Translations under genes and position numbers: made by a program
Shown: piece by piece, positions 9,216 through 18,084 of the stretch
Layout of the letters: each line of letters opens with the position of its first letter
Position numbering within the stretch: the stretch's first letter is position 1
Notes under the pieces: model-generated
Databases searched by the model: none
What the model saw: the letters and a program-made list of their open reading frames with translations, nothing else
Told to the model about the DNA's origin: nothing
Assembly (NCBI GenBank): GCA_003559215.1
Contig: PWMF01000221.1
Location: forward strand, 1 to 64,000
Direction: 5' to 3'
DNA length: 64,000 nt
Source: Natrialbaceae archaeon
Lineage (GTDB): Archaea; Halobacteriota; Halobacteria; Halobacteriales; Natrialbaceae

Positions 9216-9395
9216 ATGCTGAGGCATCTCGGTCCGCTCGGAATCGCCGGTATCGCGCTCTTGCTGGTCGGAATAGCGGTTATCGCGTACGAGAGTTTGC
9301 TGGTCGCCGCCGGGCTGGCGTTCGTCCTCCTCGGGCTCGGTCTCGTCGTCAAGGCGCTCGTCTCGAGCGTGTTTCGGCAGTTCGGTATGATGTGA
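9216..9395 (+). CDS. 59-residue two-helix membrane protein (DUF7470-like)
   Basis: A complete frame too short for common ORF cutoffs: MLRHLGPLGIAGIALLLVG at the start, a second helix (LLVAAGLAFVLLGLGLVVKAL), and a basic end FRQFGMM. The composition, strong third-position GC and ATG start fit a real gene. It resembles the halobacterial family I know as DUF7470, recalled from memory. Function is unknown. It lies between divergent aIF-1A and convergent DUF460. Confidence 0.75.
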   Translation: MLRHLGPLGIAGIALLLVGIAVIAYESLLVAAGLAFVLLGLGLVVKALVSSVFRQFGMM

Positions 9396-9435
9396 ACGAC
9401 CGGTTCGTCGACCCCACCTCGAGCCCGAAACGCGG

Positions 9436-11409
9436 TCACACTTCGTTGTCACCCGCGCGGTGTTCGCTGATGAGCTGATCGACCATCTCCGCCTTTCGAT
9501 CGCGAGTCCGCTCTTCGGCGCGGTCGTGCCAGTCGTCGATCACGGCCTCGACGTCGTCCTCCCGGGCAACCGCAAGTTCGTCGACCTCCTGCATCGCGAC
9601 GTCGTCGGCCGGACCGACCGGGATCTCGTGGTCGAAGAGGATCTCGTCGGCCACGTCGGACAGCCCGCCCTCCTTCAGCACGACCCGCGGTTCGAACCCC
9701 GCGAGTAGCTCCGCCGTCGAGCGACCCGCGCCGCTGGCATCCCGGAGGTGGACGACGTCGCCGGCGGCGATGCCGTACTGCTCGTCCGCCTCGCGGATCG
9801 CCCCCTTGGTGAACTTCTCGACGACCTTGACGGGGACGAGCCCCTCCTTTTCCGCGGAGACGTCGCTGAAGTTCGAGTGATCGAGCTTCCAGAGGGCTTT
9901 CATCCGTTCGACCTTCCCCTTGAGAGTCTCGACCTCCTCGCGGGCCTCGTCGCGCTCGCGCTCGAGCCGGTCGGCCTTGCGGTCGAGCCTCGAGACCTCT
10001 CGATCCCTGCGAACCTCCTTTCGCTCCTGGCGGCGGGCGCCGCTGAGACTGTTCTCGAGCTCGTGGATGCGTTCGTCTTTCTCCTCGAGCCGATCCTCGA
10101 GGGTTCCGACGTGGGACTGAAGCCGTTCGACCCGTTTCTTCAGGTCCTTGATCTTCCGTTCCTCCTCGGTCAGCTCGCGGGGCTCGTGCTCGGTCGACTC
10201 CTCCTCGCCGTCATCGTCCTCGGTTAGATCGGTTAGGACGGCCTCGACGCTCTCCTCGCCGGCGACGACCCGCGCCGTGACCTCGCCACGGTCGATCCCC
10301 GGCGGGATCCGCTCGGCGATGCGCTCGAACTGATCCTCGTGGGCGTCGACGGCGAACAGCGCGGCCGCCATTGCGTCGCGCTGGTGGTCGTCGTCGTATG
10401 GGTGCTCGCGGGTCCGGTGTTGTTTCTCGTCGATCGGTAGATCACTGTCGGGAACCCAGCCCGCGGCGTCGAAGCTCCGGCGGAACTTCTCGACCGTCTC
10501 GGGCATCGGCGTCACGTCCGCGGCCACGATGATCGGTCGACCCCGTTCGACGATCCACTCGATCACGTCCGCGGTGTCGCTCGTGCGCGAACTCCAGATG
10601 TCTAACACCTCGCCCTCGAGCGAGACGATCGCGGCCGCGGTCGTCGTTCCCGGATCGATGCCGACGACGACGTGGTCCCGTCGCTTGGCCAGCGGGCGGA
10701 ACTCGATCCCGTCGCGGCGCTCGCGTTCGATCTCGACCCGGACGTCGCCCGCGCGGTTCCGTGAGACGGGGATATCCTGCGGGCGGGCCTCGACGGTGAA
10801 AACGGCGTTTGCAAAGCCGCCGTAGGCTTCTCGCACGTCGCGGTCGTACTCGAGGTTCGCGTCCTCGAGTTCGGACTCGACCTCGCGGGCCCGTTTCCGG
10901 ACCGAGCCGTGGATGCGTCGGGTGTATCGGTCCTCGCTCCAGCCGCCGCTGCCGGTCGAGCGACCCCGAGAGACCTTGACCGTCGTCGTATCGGTAAAGG
11001 CCGAGACTTCGTGACCGACGTTGTGCGCCGCCAGCCGAGCCGCGGCCTCGGCCTCCTTCATCGGCTGCTTGCCGTAGGGGATCCCGTGGCGTTTCGCGAT
11101 GCGAGAGAGCGGCTCGGGCTGTTCGGCGCCGGTCACCTGAACGAGCTTCGTTCCGGCGGGCAGCGACCCCAGGAAGTGGATCAGCTGGTCCTTGTCCGCC
11201 GCGAGCTCGTACATGTTGTCCGTGGCGACGATAGCCGGCTCCTCGTCGTCGATCAGCCGCCTGAGTTTCCGGTGCGTCACGACGTCCCGGCTGACGTCCT
11301 CACCGTCGTAGACGACCAGCGCGTACGATGGCGCGTCCCCGCGCACGTCGCCGCTTTGAACGTCGACGCCGAAGACGACCGCGTCGAGCGCACTCGTTCG
11401 CGTGCTCAC
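9436..11409 (-). CDS. DUF460 protein: RNase H-like (RuvC/YqgF fold) nuclease with coiled coil
   Basis: 657 residues from a GTG start. The N-terminal part (about 10-150) is an archaeal PIN/RNase-like module. A RuvC/YqgF-type RNase H-like core begins at HVVVGIDPGTTTAAAIVSLEGE near residue 245, with the catalytic Asp in the GIDPGT strand, a second acidic strand (IIVAADVTP) and the late ENPYDDDHQRDAMAAA-like segment (here EHPYDDDHQRDAM). A long charged coiled coil (about 400-530) follows, then a C-terminal globular domain. The family is archaea-specific and its substrate is unknown; branched nucleic acid or RNA processing is a guess from the fold. Confidence 0.88.
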   Translation of the reverse strand: MSTRTSALDAVVFGVDVQSGDVRGDAPSYALVVYDGEDVSRDVVTHRKLRRLIDDEEPAIVATDNMYELAADKDQLIHFLGSLPAGTKLVQVTGAEQPEPLSRIAKRHGIPYGKQPMKEAEAAARLAAHNVGHEVSAFTDTTTVKVSRGRSTGSGGWSEDRYTRRIHGSVRKRAREVESELEDANLEYDRDVREAYGGFANAVFTVEARPQDIPVSRNRAGDVRVEIERERRDGIEFRPLAKRRDHVVVGIDPGTTTAAAIVSLEGEVLDIWSSRTSDTADVIEWIVERGRPIIVAADVTPMPETVEKFRRSFDAAGWVPDSDLPIDEKQHRTREHPYDDDHQRDAMAAALFAVDAHEDQFERIAERIPPGIDRGEVTARVVAGEESVEAVLTDLTEDDDGEEESTEHEPRELTEEERKIKDLKKRVERLQSHVGTLEDRLEEKDERIHELENSLSGARRQERKEVRRDREVSRLDRKADRLERERDEAREEVETLKGKVERMKALWKLDHSNFSDVSAEKEGLVPVKVVEKFTKGAIREADEQYGIAAGDVVHLRDASGAGRSTAELLAGFEPRVVLKEGGLSDVADEILFDHEIPVGPADDVAMQEVDELAVAREDDVEAVIDDWHDRAEERTRDRKAEMVDQLISEHRAGDNEV

Positions 11410-11460
11410 GGCGGGCCATAGGGTCGACCCGGGTATAAATCCGACGCGGCGATCGGGTTC

Positions 11461-12720
11461 TCAGGAGCGTCCGGGTTCCGGAGCGTCCGGAGTCCCTCGA
11501 GGACGATCGGGGACGGCGCGCTCGTAGAGGCGGGTTCCGACCGCTCGAACGGGCGATACTCCCAGTCCCCACGCGATCGGTGTCAATAGCCGAAACCGCC
11601 CGAGCAGCCGACGGAACGCCTCGTACCCCTCGGAAACCTCGCCGTCGTGCGACAGGAACAGCGCCGCCTCGCGCTCGTCGGCGTCGCGGTCGACCAGCTC
11701 GGCGGGGGCGTCGGATCGCGGAACGAACCGAACCGAGTCGGTGACGTCGAGGTGGACCAGCGGAACGAGCGCACGGGTGCAGGCACGGCAACGATCGTCG
11801 TACACCACCGTCGCCTCGTCGTCCGCGTCGACCGCGAGTCGCCGGTAGGCGACGTCCCAGGCGGCAAACAGCGAGAGGACGAGGATCATGTCGATGAAGT
11901 AGAGGCCCAGCGTGAGGATCACCGAGACGTGAAAGCCGATGATTCCGAGGATCGGAAGCGTCACCGAGACTCCGAGAGCAACGGCAGCGAGCAGCGACAC
12001 CTGGACCAGCGCGGTCCCGACGAAGCCGGCCCACGCGAACCACTCGTGTTCGACGATCGGGACGCCGGCGGGGCGTTCGATACCGGTCATCTCGCCATAA
12101 AAGAGGATATCCCGCTGGAGTTCGGCGCCCGAGAGCCAGATCTCGAGGGGCCCGTTCAGCGCCTTCCCCCAGGCCGAGCCGACGTAGACGATCCCGACCG
12201 CGAGCAGCCCCCACTTGAGGGCGCGCGTCCTGTAAGCTCGGTTCGTCTCACCGGTCAGGACGGCGTTCAGTTCCTCGAGCGAGCGGTCGCTCGTCCTGCG
12301 GAACGCATCGACCGACAGCCGGTCGTCCTCGGCGAACAGCGCGAACATGAGGATCAGATACGCACAGACGAACAGCGACTCGACGGTGCCGGCCAGATAG
12401 ATCGTCGCCTTGACCGACAGCATGTGCATCAACAGAAGACTCGCCAGTCCGCCGGTCCAGCGGGTTCGATAGCCGACGACGAAAAGCACCAACAATCCGG
12501 CGACGACCCACTGCTGATAGGGCAACAGCGCAAAAAAGAAGTCCTGGTGGAGGAAGCCGATCGTCTCGTCGACGTGGAAGTCGGGCCACTCTCCGTAAGC
12601 CGCCCACTCGAGCGAGAGCACGCGCCAGATGACGTACGTCCCCAGCAGCACGCGGACGACGGCAAGGTTGAGCGGCGATCCGCGGACGTCGTCGGCGACG
12701 TAGTTGATGAACGCGCTCAT
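11461..12720 (-). CDS. HTTM membrane protein fused to a DCC thiol-oxidoreductase domain
   Basis: 419 residues starting at ATG 12720 (MSAFINYVADDV). Residues about 15-290 form a multi-helix HTTM domain, the fold of vitamin-K-dependent gamma-carboxylase: PLNLAVVRVLLGTYVIWR, a lumenal-type loop, LLLMHMLSVKATIYLAG and an amphipathic C-terminal helix set. A DUF393 (DCC) domain follows, with its YDDRCRAC signature (Cys311, Cys314), a thioredoxin-like redox fold. The start overlaps the stop of the upstream partner gene by 4 bases (ATGA), so translation is coupled. The reaction is unknown; an oxygen- or quinone-dependent modification is inferred only from fold similarity. Confidence 0.8.
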   Translation of the reverse strand: MSAFINYVADDVRGSPLNLAVVRVLLGTYVIWRVLSLEWAAYGEWPDFHVDETIGFLHQDFFFALLPYQQWVVAGLLVLFVVGYRTRWTGGLASLLLMHMLSVKATIYLAGTVESLFVCAYLILMFALFAEDDRLSVDAFRRTSDRSLEELNAVLTGETNRAYRTRALKWGLLAVGIVYVGSAWGKALNGPLEIWLSGAELQRDILFYGEMTGIERPAGVPIVEHEWFAWAGFVGTALVQVSLLAAVALGVSVTLPILGIIGFHVSVILTLGLYFIDMILVLSLFAAWDVAYRRLAVDADDEATVVYDDRCRACTRALVPLVHLDVTDSVRFVPRSDAPAELVDRDADEREAALFLSHDGEVSEGYEAFRRLLGRFRLLTPIAWGLGVSPVRAVGTRLYERAVPDRPRGTPDAPEPGRS

Positions 12721-13367
12721 CGTCTCTCCTCGTGTTCGGTGACGGTTCCGTCGGTCGGATCGATCGTCACTCGGGGTCGCTCCTCGTTCGTCTCGACTGC
12801 CGTGTTGTCGTCGCTGTAGACTACCGTGCGCTCGTAGATTCGGATCGCCTCGAACGGCTCGTGCTCCTCGAGCTCCGTGGCGGTCCACGCCCGGTCGTCA
12901 ACGTACCGCGGCGGCTGGAGTCGGTCGGTTACCGACCGATCGCCGGACTCGACCATCTGACGGTGCTCCCTGGCGTTCTCGAGGTAGAACTCACCCATCT
13001 CGAGGCGCTGTTCGTCGGTGTACTCGTCGGCCATCTGTCCGGCGACCGTCGACGTTCGGGTACCCGTCGTCGGCGGCGTCGCGCGGTCGTCGAACCGGAG
13101 CTCCTCGCCCGACGCGTCGACGACTCGGACCTCGTAGTAGGTCTCTTCCTCCGCGGACGGCTGGGCGAACTTGTGCATATCGACGACCGGGAGCAGCGGC
13201 ATTCCGACTAGCGTGACGACCAGCAGCGTCGCGAAGAAGCCCGCGAGCCAGACCTTCCGGGCGTACCGACGGCTGGCAAACGCGAGGACGCCGAGCGTCC
13301 CCAGAAAGAACAGCACGTACACGGCAGGGAAGAGGACGGTCGTGATATCAGATAGACTATCCAACAA
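12717..13367 (-). CDS. Membrane-anchored partner of the HTTM-DCC protein, unknown function
   Basis: About 216 residues. Two N-terminal helices (TTVLFPAVYVLFFLGTLGVLAF and VWLAGFFATLLVVTLVGM) precede an acidic, beta-rich extracytoplasmic domain containing FYLENAREHRQM. No ATG lies near the first helix. TTG at 13367 (or the adjacent TTG at 13364) fits, since a TATA box (minus-strand CTATATATT, around 13400) lies about 30 bases upstream. An ATG at 13556 would place the promoter inside the gene. The layout resembles the DUF5819-type partners that accompany HTTM proteins in bacteria, but I could not confirm that family. It is coupled to the next gene by a 4-base overlap. Confidence 0.65.
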   Translation of the reverse strand: MLDSLSDITTVLFPAVYVLFFLGTLGVLAFASRRYARKVWLAGFFATLLVVTLVGMPLLPVVDMHKFAQPSAEEETYYEVRVVDASGEELRFDDRATPPTTGTRTSTVAGQMADEYTDEQRLEMGEFYLENAREHRQMVESGDRSVTDRLQPPRYVDDRAWTATELEEHEPFEAIRIYERTVVYSDDNTAVETNEERPRVTIDPTDGTVTEHEERR

Positions 13368-13512
13368 GAGAGATCGGTGATTAGTTCTATCAGAAACAAA
13401 TATATAGCTTTTCTGGACGCTAACGGCCTGGATCGTGAATCTTAGACTGAAAGAAAATAACGAGAGTGCAGCAGCGGTAGGTATTTGCACGTGACGTCCA
13501 TCGACCAGTTCG

Positions 13513-14487
13513 ATGGAGTACACGACGCTCGGCTCGACCGGCATGACAGTGAGCAAGATCTGTCTCGGTTGTATGAGCTTCGGCAGCGGTCAGGACTGGA
13601 TGTTGGACGAGGAGGAAGGGCGCGAACTCGTCGAGCGAGCGATCGACCTGGGGATCAACTTCTTCGACACGGCGAACGTCTACTCGGCAGGCGAGAGCGA
13701 GGCGATTCTCGGCGGCGTGCTGGCCGACTACGACCGCGACGAGTTCGTCGTCGCCTCGAAGGTTCGGTTTCCGGGTGCGAACGACCACCCTAACGCCGAG
13801 GGGCTCTCGCGGAAGACGATCGAACAGGAGCTCGAGGCCTCGCTCGATCGCCTGGGGATGGACACGCTCGATCTCTACCAGATCCACCGCTGGGATTACG
13901 AGACCCCGATCGAGACGACGATGTGGACCTTAGACGACGCGGTTCGGCGCGGGCAGGTTCGCCACCTCGGAGCCTCCTCGATGTGGGCCCACCAGTTCCT
14001 CGAGGCCCGCCGGGTGAGCGAACGGGAGGGGCTCGCGCCGTTCGAGACGATGCAGAACCTCTACCACCTGGCCTACCGCGAGGAGGAACGCGAGATGTTC
14101 CCCGTCTGTGACGCCTACGATGTCGGGACGATGCCCTGGAGCCCGCTCGGTGCGGGCTATCTCGCCCGCCCCCACGAAGAGTTTCGGTCGACCACCCGGG
14201 CCGATCACGAGGTCGAGAACGCCGGCGTCCCCTACCACGAGTTCCCGGCAAGCGAGGAGATCAACGAGCGGGTAGGGGAGCTCGCCGACGACCACGGCGT
14301 CACGATGGCTCAGATCGCGCTGGCCTGGCAGTTCGAGAACGAGAACACGACCGCGCCGATCGTCGGCACCTCGAGCGTCGAGCACTTAGAGCAGGCCGTC
14401 GAGGCGCTCGAGATCTCGCTGTCGGAGTCGGACCGCGAGTACCTCGAGGAGCCGTACGAACCGGTTCCGGTGTACGGCCACGACTGA
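13513..14487 (+). CDS. Aldo/keto reductase
   Basis: 324-residue NAD(P)H-dependent oxidoreductase with a TIM barrel. It opens MEYTTLGSTGMTVSKICLGCMSFG. The catalytic tetrad is visible: Asp and Tyr in FFDTANVYSAGESE, Lys in VVASKVRF, and His in YQIHRWD. The C-terminal cofactor loop reads PIVGTSSVEHLEQAVEAL. It belongs to the AKR group that reduces aldehydes or sugars. The natural substrate is unknown. It is a single gene divergent from the HTTM pair. Confidence 0.92.
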   Translation: MEYTTLGSTGMTVSKICLGCMSFGSGQDWMLDEEEGRELVERAIDLGINFFDTANVYSAGESEAILGGVLADYDRDEFVVASKVRFPGANDHPNAEGLSRKTIEQELEASLDRLGMDTLDLYQIHRWDYETPIETTMWTLDDAVRRGQVRHLGASSMWAHQFLEARRVSEREGLAPFETMQNLYHLAYREEEREMFPVCDAYDVGTMPWSPLGAGYLARPHEEFRSTTRADHEVENAGVPYHEFPASEEINERVGELADDHGVTMAQIALAWQFENENTTAPIVGTSSVEHLEQAVEALEISLSESDREYLEEPYEPVPVYGHD

Positions 14488-14521
14488 GTCGACGCCCACG
14501 GTGGCACCCCGGCCGGCGCGG

Positions 14522-15250
14522 TCAACGGAACGGCTCGTCCGGTCCGTAGTCCGCGACGAGTCGTTCCGCTTGCACCTCTTCTACGTACGCGAGAAAGTTA
14601 TCGAACAGTCGCTTTGCCTCACAGGCGGCGTCGTAGTTTCCGGCATGGATCCCCTCGAGCACCGCGTCGATACGCTGCTCCGAGAGCTGGTCCGACTTCC
14701 CTGCGGTGACCGATTCGGCCGTTTGCATGTCGTACTCCGGATGAAACTGCACGGCGAAGACGCGGCCCTTCCGGAAGCCGTGGATGCCGTACTTGTTTTT
14801 GGCGAACACTGTCGCACCCGGCGGCTTCTCGCAGACGTGATCGGAGTGAGTGGTAAAGACGGTCATTGTTTCGTCGATCCCCTCGAGAAGGCGGTTCTCC
14901 CCGTCCTGTTCGACCGTTCGGTACCCGATTTCGTACTCACCCATGGCTTTGACGCGGCCGCCCATCACGTCCGCGAGGAGCTGGTGACCGTAACAGACGC
15001 CGAGCGCCGGCAGCCCGGCCCGGATCGCATCGCCGGTCCAGGTCTTCAGCCGGCCGATCCACTCCCGATCCCAGTAGACCGACGCTCTCGAACCGGTGAC
15101 GACGAACCCGTCGTAGCGGAAGTCCTCGGGAAACTCGCCGGACGGGCAGTGAAACTCCGTCAGCTCGGCGTCGAGCTCCCGTCGGAAGTTTCGTCGCGTA
15201 TCAGTCGCCTCGTGAGCCGCGTTCAACAGTGCGAGTCGTATCTCTCCCAT
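14522..15250 (-). CDS. Class I glutamine amidotransferase-like protein
   Basis: 242-residue GATase1 domain standing alone. The nucleophile elbow is GVCYGHQLL (Cys near residue 86) and the catalytic His-Glu pair is in AVQFHPEYD, so the hydrolase triad is intact. An oxyanion region GSRASVY is also present. Such stand-alone proteins resemble the GMP synthase amidotransferase subunit but also gamma-glutamyl hydrolases (PuuD, YfeJ-like). It lies 6 bases after the glutamate-cysteine ligase gene on the same strand, so I infer a role in gamma-glutamyl compound metabolism rather than GMP synthesis. Confidence 0.82.
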   Translation of the reverse strand: MGEIRLALLNAAHEATDTRRNFRRELDAELTEFHCPSGEFPEDFRYDGFVVTGSRASVYWDREWIGRLKTWTGDAIRAGLPALGVCYGHQLLADVMGGRVKAMGEYEIGYRTVEQDGENRLLEGIDETMTVFTTHSDHVCEKPPGATVFAKNKYGIHGFRKGRVFAVQFHPEYDMQTAESVTAGKSDQLSEQRIDAVLEGIHAGNYDAACEAKRLFDNFLAYVEEVQAERLVADYGPDEPFR

Positions 15251-15256
15251 CCGTTC

Positions 15257-16456
15257 TCACCGAGAATTGGACCGATACGAGTTCTCGTCGATGTTGTTCG
15301 AATGCTCTCGCCCACCGATCGGTGTCGAACGAGCGCCTCGAGACAGATCCGGCTCGAGGCGTTCCGCGTACTGGGTGCGAAGCGCCCGCGCCTCGGAGCT
15401 CGTCGGCTCCGCCGTCGCGAGGAGTTCGTGGGAGAGCGGGTCGTACGCCGCCACGTCGAATCCCATTCGTTCCAGATACGATCGTACCGTGCCCGACGAC
15501 AGTCCGTCCCGGATGGCGGCGTCGACGTACGATTTCAGCGCCTCGAACTCCGGAAGAACGATCGAATCGTCCGTTACGCGGCCGGTCTCTCCTTCGATGC
15601 GGACGTCGACATGGGTAGCGTGCTCGACGATACCGGCGATTTCGTCGGCGAGTCGAACGACCTGGCTCGGAAGGGCGGTGTCAGGTGAACGCCACTCGAC
15701 GGTCGAGAACCGATCGCGAAGCTTGATCGGCGTCCAGGCCGTCCCCTCCGGCTCGAAGTATGACTCGACGATGTGCCGGTCGAGGCCGGAGATCACGGCC
15801 TCGGTCAGGAACTCCTCGTAGCAGCGGTCGACGCGCCTCGCCCACGCTTCCCTGTGGGGAACGTACGGCCACAGCTCCCCCTGGTGGGGGAGAGCGGCGT
15901 AGGCCAGCCGGCGGTACAGCTGCGATCTCGCGCCGGCAGCCAGCTTCGTCCTGCCGAAGTACGGCGAGGAGTTGACCAGCGCCAGCGCGGGATCGAGTGC
16001 GACGAGGGCGTTCAGCTTGTCGATCTCGCGTCCAGGTTGCTGTTCGATATGAATGTGCGTTCCGGCGCAGTGTCGAACGTACTCGAAGTTCTCACCAAGG
16101 ACACGGTCCTGAATCCTCGTGCGCTCGTTCGGACGGTCCTCGATCGAACCGAAGTGTATCGGAGTGCCAAGCGGGACGAGTCGCTTCCCTCGGTCCTCGG
16201 CCCGGCGAAGAACGCGACCCAACCGGCCGAACAGCTCGTCGCGGAGTTCGTCCGTCGACTCACACGGCGTCGTCTTGATCTCGAGCAACGGCGCGACGAA
16301 CTCCCGTTCGACGCCCGGAGACGCCTCGAGGAGGTCTCCAGGCTCAGTCAGTCGACCGCGCTCGTCGATTACCCAGTACTCGACTTCGACGCTCCGTCGA
16401 ACCGGTTCGCCGTCGTTCGCGGAGGATGCGGTTTCGGTATCGAATGGGGCAGCCAT
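15257..16456 (-). CDS. gshA: Glutamate-cysteine ligase family protein (GCS2 type)
   Basis: 399-residue ATP-dependent carboxylate-amine ligase. Haloarchaea use gamma-glutamylcysteine as their main low-molecular thiol, made by this family. The family core is clear: VEVEYWVIDERGRL at the start, EIKTTPCES, the active-site GTHIHIEQQPG, LNALVALDPALALVNSSPYF, and WRSPDTALPSQ near 270. ATG start at 16456. The last 30 residues are low complexity. It is the first gene of a two-gene operon with the amidotransferase. The exact amine partner (cysteine or another) is inferred from clade physiology. Confidence 0.8.
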   Translation of the reverse strand: MAAPFDTETASSANDGEPVRRSVEVEYWVIDERGRLTEPGDLLEASPGVEREFVAPLLEIKTTPCESTDELRDELFGRLGRVLRRAEDRGKRLVPLGTPIHFGSIEDRPNERTRIQDRVLGENFEYVRHCAGTHIHIEQQPGREIDKLNALVALDPALALVNSSPYFGRTKLAAGARSQLYRRLAYAALPHQGELWPYVPHREAWARRVDRCYEEFLTEAVISGLDRHIVESYFEPEGTAWTPIKLRDRFSTVEWRSPDTALPSQVVRLADEIAGIVEHATHVDVRIEGETGRVTDDSIVLPEFEALKSYVDAAIRDGLSSGTVRSYLERMGFDVAAYDPLSHELLATAEPTSSEARALRTQYAERLEPDLSRGARSTPIGGREHSNNIDENSYRSNSR

Positions 16457-16803
16457 CTCTCAACTCCGGAAGACGCGTGTCGTTCGATCGCCGCGTCGCG
16501 TCGGTTGCTGCGGGATCCAGGCGGTCGGATCCGGGACGATCGCACCGTTCGCTCCGCCTCTCGGCCGGCGGCAAATCGGCGGGCCGGCACCGCAGCCCGA
16601 ACTCCTGTGCGTACTGTTCACATGGTCGAGAGCGAATCCCACGTAATAACCGTTGTGTACATACAGTGAATATTCACCTTATATATTCCCAGACCGTCCA
16701 CTCTTTCCGGCCAGATATCATCTTCACCACTCTTCGGAGGTCAAAATCAGCACCATCCACAGCGACCGAAGCCAGCTCGGGGCGGTCCGGGGACGGCCGT
16801 CCC
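16457..16803. other. Intergenic region with a palindrome and TATA-like element
   Basis: No supported gene. A perfect 12-bp palindrome GTGAATATTCAC (16666-16677) abuts an AT-rich TTATATATT (16679-16687). Read on the minus strand this could be a promoter about 200 bases ahead of the glutamate-cysteine ligase gene, with the palindrome as operator. Confidence 0.4.
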
Positions 16804-17070
16804 TCAGGAGGTCGTCTCGACGGTCCAACCGGGATCCCGTCCCGTGCGCTCGATCCGATCGGATCGACAGGCCGGGCAGTAGTCGGGCGTCGAGGGTTCG
16901 CTTCGGGGAACGTAGACCGCGCCGCTGCACTCCACGCAGGCGTCGGGAACGACCGATACGCAGTCCGCACAGACGTTGAAGTCGTCGACCGTGAGTCCGC
17001 GCAGGGGTTCGAGTTGTTTGTCCAGGAGGTACTCGTCGATGATCGCCTGACAGTTCTGACACGGTTGCAT
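16804..17070 (-). CDS. Small zinc-binding protein with four CxxC knuckles
   Basis: 88 residues containing PCQNCQ, VCADC, ACVEC and YCPAC pairs, which make two zinc sites. The start at ATG 17070 is supported by a Shine-Dalgarno GAGGT seven bases upstream. An upstream in-frame start at 17103 would place the hairpin in coding sequence. The family is common in haloarchaea but has no known function; a role as a nucleic-acid or protein adaptor is only a guess. Its leader contains a perfect 7-bp inverted repeat. Confidence 0.72.
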   Translation of the reverse strand: MQPCQNCQAIIDEYLLDKQLEPLRGLTVDDFNVCADCVSVVPDACVECSGAVYVPRSEPSTPDYCPACRSDRIERTGRDPGWTVETTS

Positions 17071-17080
17071 ATCGATACCT

Positions 17081-17097
17081 CTGTCACTGTGTGACAG
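17081..17097 (-). promoter_or_regulatory. Perfect inverted repeat ahead of the zinc-knuckle gene
   Basis: CTGTCAC-TGT-GTGACAG: two 7-bp arms around a 3-base centre, ending 11 bases before the ATG of the zinc-knuckle gene. It can act either as a dimer operator or as a small leader hairpin just ahead of the ribosome-binding site. Confidence 0.45.
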
Positions 17098-17157
17098 CAC
17101 CACAAAGTCTTGTCGGCCGACCGCAGTACGGAACGGTCTCCCGTCGGTTGGACTCGC

Positions 17158-18084
17158 TCAGGCGTCCGGGTACTCGAGCTCGACGGTCGCCCCGTCGTCA
17201 GGAACGAATACCTCGCCCGCGAAGACCTCGCGGGCCTCCTCGAGATGGGCCGAGATGTCGCCGGCGTACCGGGAGGAAAGGTGCATCAGCGCCAGACGTG
17301 TCGCGCCGGCCCGGTTGGCGATTTCGGCGGCCTGACGGGCCGTCGAGTGGGCGGTGTCGGCGGCGCGGTCGGCACGGTCGTCGGCGAACGTCGCGTCGTG
17401 GATCAACAGGTCGGGTTCGTCGGCGACTTCGATCGTCGCGGCCGTCGGCCGGGTGTCGCCGGTGTAGACGATCGCGCGACCGGGCCGGGGGTCGCCGACG
17501 ACCTGCTCCGGATCGACGACGGTCCCGTCCTCGAGTTCGACCGATTCGCCCTCGTGGAGCCGCGAGAACTTCGGGCCGACGGGAACGCCGAGTTCCTCGG
17601 CGCGCTCGCGGTCGAACCGCCCCTTGCGGTCGTCCTCGACGAGCGCGTAGCCGATCGATCGAGTGTCGTGGTCGGTTTCGAACGCTCGAACCTCGAACTC
17701 GTCGGCGCGGTAGGCGACGTCACCGCCCCCGACCTCGTCGATTCGCACGGGAAACGAGGGGCGGTTGCCGAGCGCGTGAACCAGCGACTCGAGCTCGCGT
17801 CGGGTGCCTCGAGGGCCGTGGATCGCCAGGGCGTCCTCGCGGTCGTTGAAGTCCATCGTCTGGAGCAGGCCGGGAATCCCGAGGACGTGGTCGCCGTGGA
17901 GGTGTGTGACGAAGATGTGGGTGATCGAAAACCCCGTGCCGAAGCGCATCATCTGGCGCTGGGTCCCCTCGCCGGCGTCGAACAGCAGCCCCTCGCCCTC
18001 GCGGGCGACGAAGATCCCGCTCGGATTCCGCTCGGTCGTCGGAACGGCCCCGCCGGTCCCCAGAAACGTCACGCGCAGTGGCAT
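17158..18084 (-). CDS. rnz: Ribonuclease Z
   Basis: Metallo-beta-lactamase endonuclease that removes the 3-prime trailer from tRNA precursors. 308 residues from ATG 18084 (MPLRVTFLGTGGAVPT), the family start. A GTG one codon earlier is less likely. The zinc motif THLHGDHVLG (HxHxDH) sits near 65, with later ligands in IVYTGDTRP and LLIHDATF and the C-terminal LMHLSSRY. Length agrees with the short (RNase Z-S) form. Confidence 0.95.
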   Translation of the reverse strand: MPLRVTFLGTGGAVPTTERNPSGIFVAREGEGLLFDAGEGTQRQMMRFGTGFSITHIFVTHLHGDHVLGIPGLLQTMDFNDREDALAIHGPRGTRRELESLVHALGNRPSFPVRIDEVGGGDVAYRADEFEVRAFETDHDTRSIGYALVEDDRKGRFDRERAEELGVPVGPKFSRLHEGESVELEDGTVVDPEQVVGDPRPGRAIVYTGDTRPTAATIEVADEPDLLIHDATFADDRADRAADTAHSTARQAAEIANRAGATRLALMHLSSRYAGDISAHLEEAREVFAGEVFVPDDGATVELEYPDA

